A program made the position numbers and the translations under genes. Of a stretch of 64,000 nt of DNA, positions 60,879 to 64,000 are shown piece after piece (position 1 is the stretch's first letter; each line of letters begins with the position of its first letter). The stretch is from Paramecium sonneborni (lineage: Eukaryota; Ciliophora; Oligohymenophorea; Peniculida; Parameciidae). The notes under the pieces were generated by a model, which did not search any database, had not been told where the DNA came from, and saw nothing but the letters and a program-made list of their open reading frames with translations. The DNA is taken from assembly GCA_905182985.1 (NCBI GenBank), contig CAJJDN010000042.1, positions 376,097 to 440,096 of the forward strand, in the 5' to 3' direction.

Positions 60879-62535
60879 ATGAAATAAAAATAATTTTAAC
60901 ACAGAAGTTCCCTTTCCTCCTGTTTTTCAAATCTTAGACTTAGAACTTAAGTCTTAATTTTATAGATGATATATCTTGTAATCATAACAACATGCCTTAT
61001 TTGTCTAACCTTAATAATTTAAAAATATATTAATAACACCTTAGCTTCAGATTCTTATTAAGTTTTAACTTAAAAAGAAATGAATCGAATTTCTTAGAAT
61101 TATTTATAGTAATTTATTTCATAGATAAATAATGGATTTTTTTACAGGAGTCAATCATTAAATGCTATAAACTTATTGTATTTAGTAGCTTAGGATAAAG
61201 AATTGAAATTTTTATAAAATTTAGATATTTGCTAATCGTTTGCTAAAAATTCAGAACTTATGGAAAAAATTAGAAAATCATATTGTTTTTGTTATGGTAT
61301 TGCTGGAGATTTCAATTATGAATATAATGATAAGCTTAGATTGAGTAATATTCTTGCTATTACATCTACAATATAATCAAATTATTCATAATTATATTAT
61401 TCATCAAATACTGATGACTAATTTTACTCATTTAAACCTTGCTAAAATGTTGAATCAGCATGGATTCCTAAATAACGGCCATGGTATATTTAACATAATT
61501 AAACCAACTTATAAATTTAATATACTTCTGCCTACATTGATTATGAAGGAGGTGTTTGCATAACTTAAACTAAATCATTAATAAATCAATAAAATCATTC
61601 GATTGGTATTATTGCAAATGATATAACTACCGCTGAATTATCAATATTAAATTAAAATTAAATCGCTGATATACTTTTAATCGATTTAAAAGGCGAAATT
61701 TTACTCAGTAATCATTATGTAACTGGTTAAGAAATTGTTGATTATTTTTAAAATGTATCAAAAACAGGTTTTAATGAATCTGATTTTGAAATCCTCTTAA
61801 AATACCAATAAAATGGTTCTTATAATAATCTATGTTAAATTCCTATCAATAATACCTTTTGTTTATTTGATAAATTAAAATAAAAACTGTTTTATTTTAA
61901 ATTAGGTCTAATCATGAATAATAAATACATAGTAGTTGCTAAATTTGATCCTTTTCTATATTCTAGTGCAATGGACTCTTTATTAGAAGAAATTAACTCA
62001 AAAAATTAATAAATTGTTACTCTTTTAATTTTTATCATAATTATAGCCTTATGCATCTTTTTTATCTCATTTTTAATAACTACTTTAGTTTTACAGCGTC
62101 CTATTGAATAATTAATGTATTACTCTAATCAATAAAATAAATAAGGTAAAAATCTTTTAGCAGATATTCCTAAAATTAAAATTGGAAATGATATTGGTGA
62201 ACTAAATCTAGCTTTTTTTAATTTGTTAAATTAATAAAATCGTAATAAAAAAGATTCTTAAGAATAGAACAAGTAGTTATTTTCTGGTACAAACTAATAT
62301 TAAGAAAATGTTGATTGTATATATCTAAATATAAACGATAAACTATTATAAAATTTAATAGTAATTAATGATTTGAATATAATAGAATTTAAATTATCCA
62401 TTACCATCAAACTGTTAAAATAAATTGCTATTAAGGCCTGAGCAAATTGTTTTATTTCACTAAATTCAGATGATTAACTATTAAATGAATCGTTATGAGG
62501 ATCACAACACTATAAATAATAAGAGTAAATACTGA
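60879..62535 (+). CDS. dCache-type membrane sensor protein
   Basis: From ATG 60879 (or 60825) with an intron at 62414-62435 the frame gives 544 residues. Layout: short cytosolic head, membrane segment (MIYLVIITTCLICLTLII), an extracytosolic part of about 320 residues, a second membrane segment (IVTLLIFIIIIALCIFFIS) and a HAMP-like stalk (LVLQRPIEQLMYYSNQQNKQ, then IGNDIGELNLAFFNLL). The outer part has dCache hallmarks: IPKQRPWYIQ (the RPWY motif), TSAYIDYEGGVCITQTKS, IGIIANDITTAELS. Such domains bind small ligands in chemoreceptors and adenylate cyclases. No cyclase, kinase or methyl-accepting domain follows; the last 90 residues are unassigned. Without the final intron the frame would hit TGA at 62439. 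Confidence 0.75.
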
Positions 62536-63325
62536 GTCATTTTACTAAACAACACAAGAAAACAAGATGAAATGATAATTTATATAAAATTTAATGAAAA
62601 TTGAAAATTTTACTTTAATAAAAAAATTTATTATACACTGTTTAAAGATTGAAGTATTAAAAACCTTATAGATGATTTATTATAATTAAAACAAATAAAG
62701 AAAAATAGTAAAATTAATTAATGTATTGGTCAGCCATTCTTCTAAAGTAAGATATGTCGATTAGGAAAGCCTTTCTGGTTAATTCTCAGAGATTTTCAGA
62801 ATTTTTTAATTTTATATTGTTTTTTTTGTTACTAATTTTATTAAAATTAAAATCTCTTAGAATTTTAATTAAATTTATTTTAAGCATTTGAGAATATTCA
62901 GAGTAACATCAAGTGATTTTAATAATATATAAAATATTATTATTATTATAAATCTCTCTTTATAAGCAATCCAACAATTGCTATTTTAAGTATTCAAATC
63001 TTTATTGTTAGCATTTGGAACGTATAGCACAAAAATTAGTCACTCATTTGTTTTAATAAATTTCTCTATGTAATCCAAGATACTATTATTACTGTGATTG
63101 AGTTTGGTTCTTTGCTTATGTATAGAGATCAACTTTTTTGTTGATTTTTGATAAATGGTGCATTTTTAAATTTCTTTTTCTCTATTCTGTAAGTATCTAC
63201 TCTTATAACTTTTAATATGTATCCAGAACTCATAGCTGAACATTGTAAATGATATAATAATTTACTTTAATAGTAATTTGAAAATTTTAATTTAACTTAT
63301 TCTTTACTATAAAAAACACATAAAA
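62536..63325. other. Gene-poor AT-rich stretch
   Basis: About 790 bp between convergent genes. Several short frames on both strands, none with a recognisable motif or plausible intron chain. No repeat or RNA gene seen. Confidence 0.4.
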
Positions 63326-64000
63326 TCATTCATCTAATAATTCATGGGAAGTTATTTTATTTTCTAAATTTTAATTTAAAAGTCCTTATTCGAGTCTAAA
63401 AAAATGGCCTTTTATGCTGAGTAAATAATTATAATTGCCTTATTCAATAATTTAACCTTTATCAAATACATATATTATTTTACAATTCTAAAATAAAATA
63501 TATGATTACTTTAATAGTAGACATCCGATGAGCAATAATAATAGAAGTTTTATCCTTTAAGCATTGTTCTAACTATTACTATACTAAAGATTCAACATTT
63601 GAATCTAAAGCACTGGTAGATTCATCAAACAAATATATTTTAGAATTTCTTAATAAAGCTCTAGAAATAGCAATCCTTTACTTTTAACCTCCAGATATTA
63701 AAGTACCTTTCGTTCCAACTTTTTTATTAAATCCTGAATTTGTTTAATCTTCACATTATTCTTACATTATAAATTCATAAGCTAGTGATTATTTTGACAC
63801 TTAAATAATATCATTTTGATTAATATTTTTTAAATTATATCTTATATTGTATGCAATCGACTCATTAAATAATTAAGGTTCTTAAGAAACAATAGAGATT
63901 TATTATCTAAGAAATTTAAGGTCATAATCATAAATTGATAAACCATCTAATATAATATCTCCAGAATTAATATCATAAAGTCTAAAAAGGAGTTAAAAAA
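63326..64000 (-). CDS. ABC transporter, C-terminal nucleotide-binding domain (5' truncated by window edge)
   Basis: Minus-strand frame entering from the right edge and ending at TGA 63326, with a 22-nt intron at 63488-63509. Visible: the region after Walker A (INSGDIILDGLSIYDYDL), Q-loop (ISIVSQEPQLF), signature ISGGQKQRIAISRALLRN, Walker B plus D-loop KIYLFDESTSALD, and H-loop IIIAHRMSTIK. Then VFDKGQIIEQGNYNYLL and a short tail. The order and the RLYDINSG start match the second half of a B-subfamily (P-glycoprotein-like) full transporter, an ATP-driven membrane exporter. The sequence at the very edge (CCTTTTTAG) looks like an intron acceptor. Confidence 0.9.

Noticed and set aside
1..64000. 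Transfer RNA genes, CRISPR arrays or insertion sequences
   Set aside because: I looked for cloverleaf-like GC-richer blocks, regularly spaced repeats and transposase motifs and saw none. A tRNAscan run would be decisive.

Overview
The window is macronuclear-type DNA of a ciliate, most likely Paramecium or a close relative. UGA is the only stop. TAA and TAG are read as Gln even in a ribosomal protein gene, and most genes make no sense under the standard code. Introns are 19-32 nt, very AT-rich, and in many genes are the only interruption of the frame. The DNA is extremely AT-rich, genes are packed on both strands, and one 12-kb gene is a Paramecium-type surface (immobilisation) antigen. All gene models here were spliced by eye. 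Most close to an exact multiple of three from ATG to TGA, which is the main check on them.

Layout. 1-10.9 kb: 3' end of a GRIP-like coiled-coil protein (+), a B-box protein (-), a poor 2.2-kb stretch, a small unknown gene (-), a seven-exon syntaxin (+), an unknown protein (+), two tandem isochorismatase-fold hydrolases (-) and a small unknown gene (-). 10.9-19 kb: a 1,624-residue helical-repeat protein (-) whose ATG lies 28 bp from that of ribosomal protein L24 (+), then a basic unknown protein (+) and a coiled-coil protein (-). 19.4-27.9 kb: a Trl1/T4-Rnl1-like RNA ligase homologue, an unknown protein with an in-frame UGA, a WD40-type protein, a HIT zinc finger overlapping it by 4 nt, a DUF1295 membrane reductase (all +) and a small unknown gene (-). 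28-40 kb: the giant surface antigen (+). 40-48.8 kb: a possible tail-anchored protein (+), a RING plus Tudor-like protein, a small unknown, HID1 and SF-assemblin (all -), a STEEP1-like locus (+), a small gene and an MSP-domain protein overlapping by 4 nt (both -) and a GYF-domain protein (+). 48.8-64 kb: an N-motor kinesin (-), a myristoylated CDPK-like pseudokinase with EF hands (+), a large TPR/IQ-motif protein (+), eIF2B alpha (-), a dCache membrane sensor (+) and the 3' end of an ABC transporter (-).

The genes form no metabolic operon. Recurrent themes are membrane traffic (GRIP protein, syntaxin, HID1, MSP protein), cilium and cytoskeleton (SF-assemblin, kinesin, coiled coils), surface and signalling (antigen, dCache sensor, CDPK-like protein) and RNA/translation (RNA ligase, L24, eIF2B alpha). 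The most unusual points are near-zero or negative spacing between tandem genes (two ATGA overlaps and gaps of 11 and 18 nt), frequent AAG 3' splice sites, an apparent catalytic-lysine loss in the RNA ligase homologue, a CDPK-like protein lacking the catalytic Asp, and the two-architecture 4,037-residue antigen.
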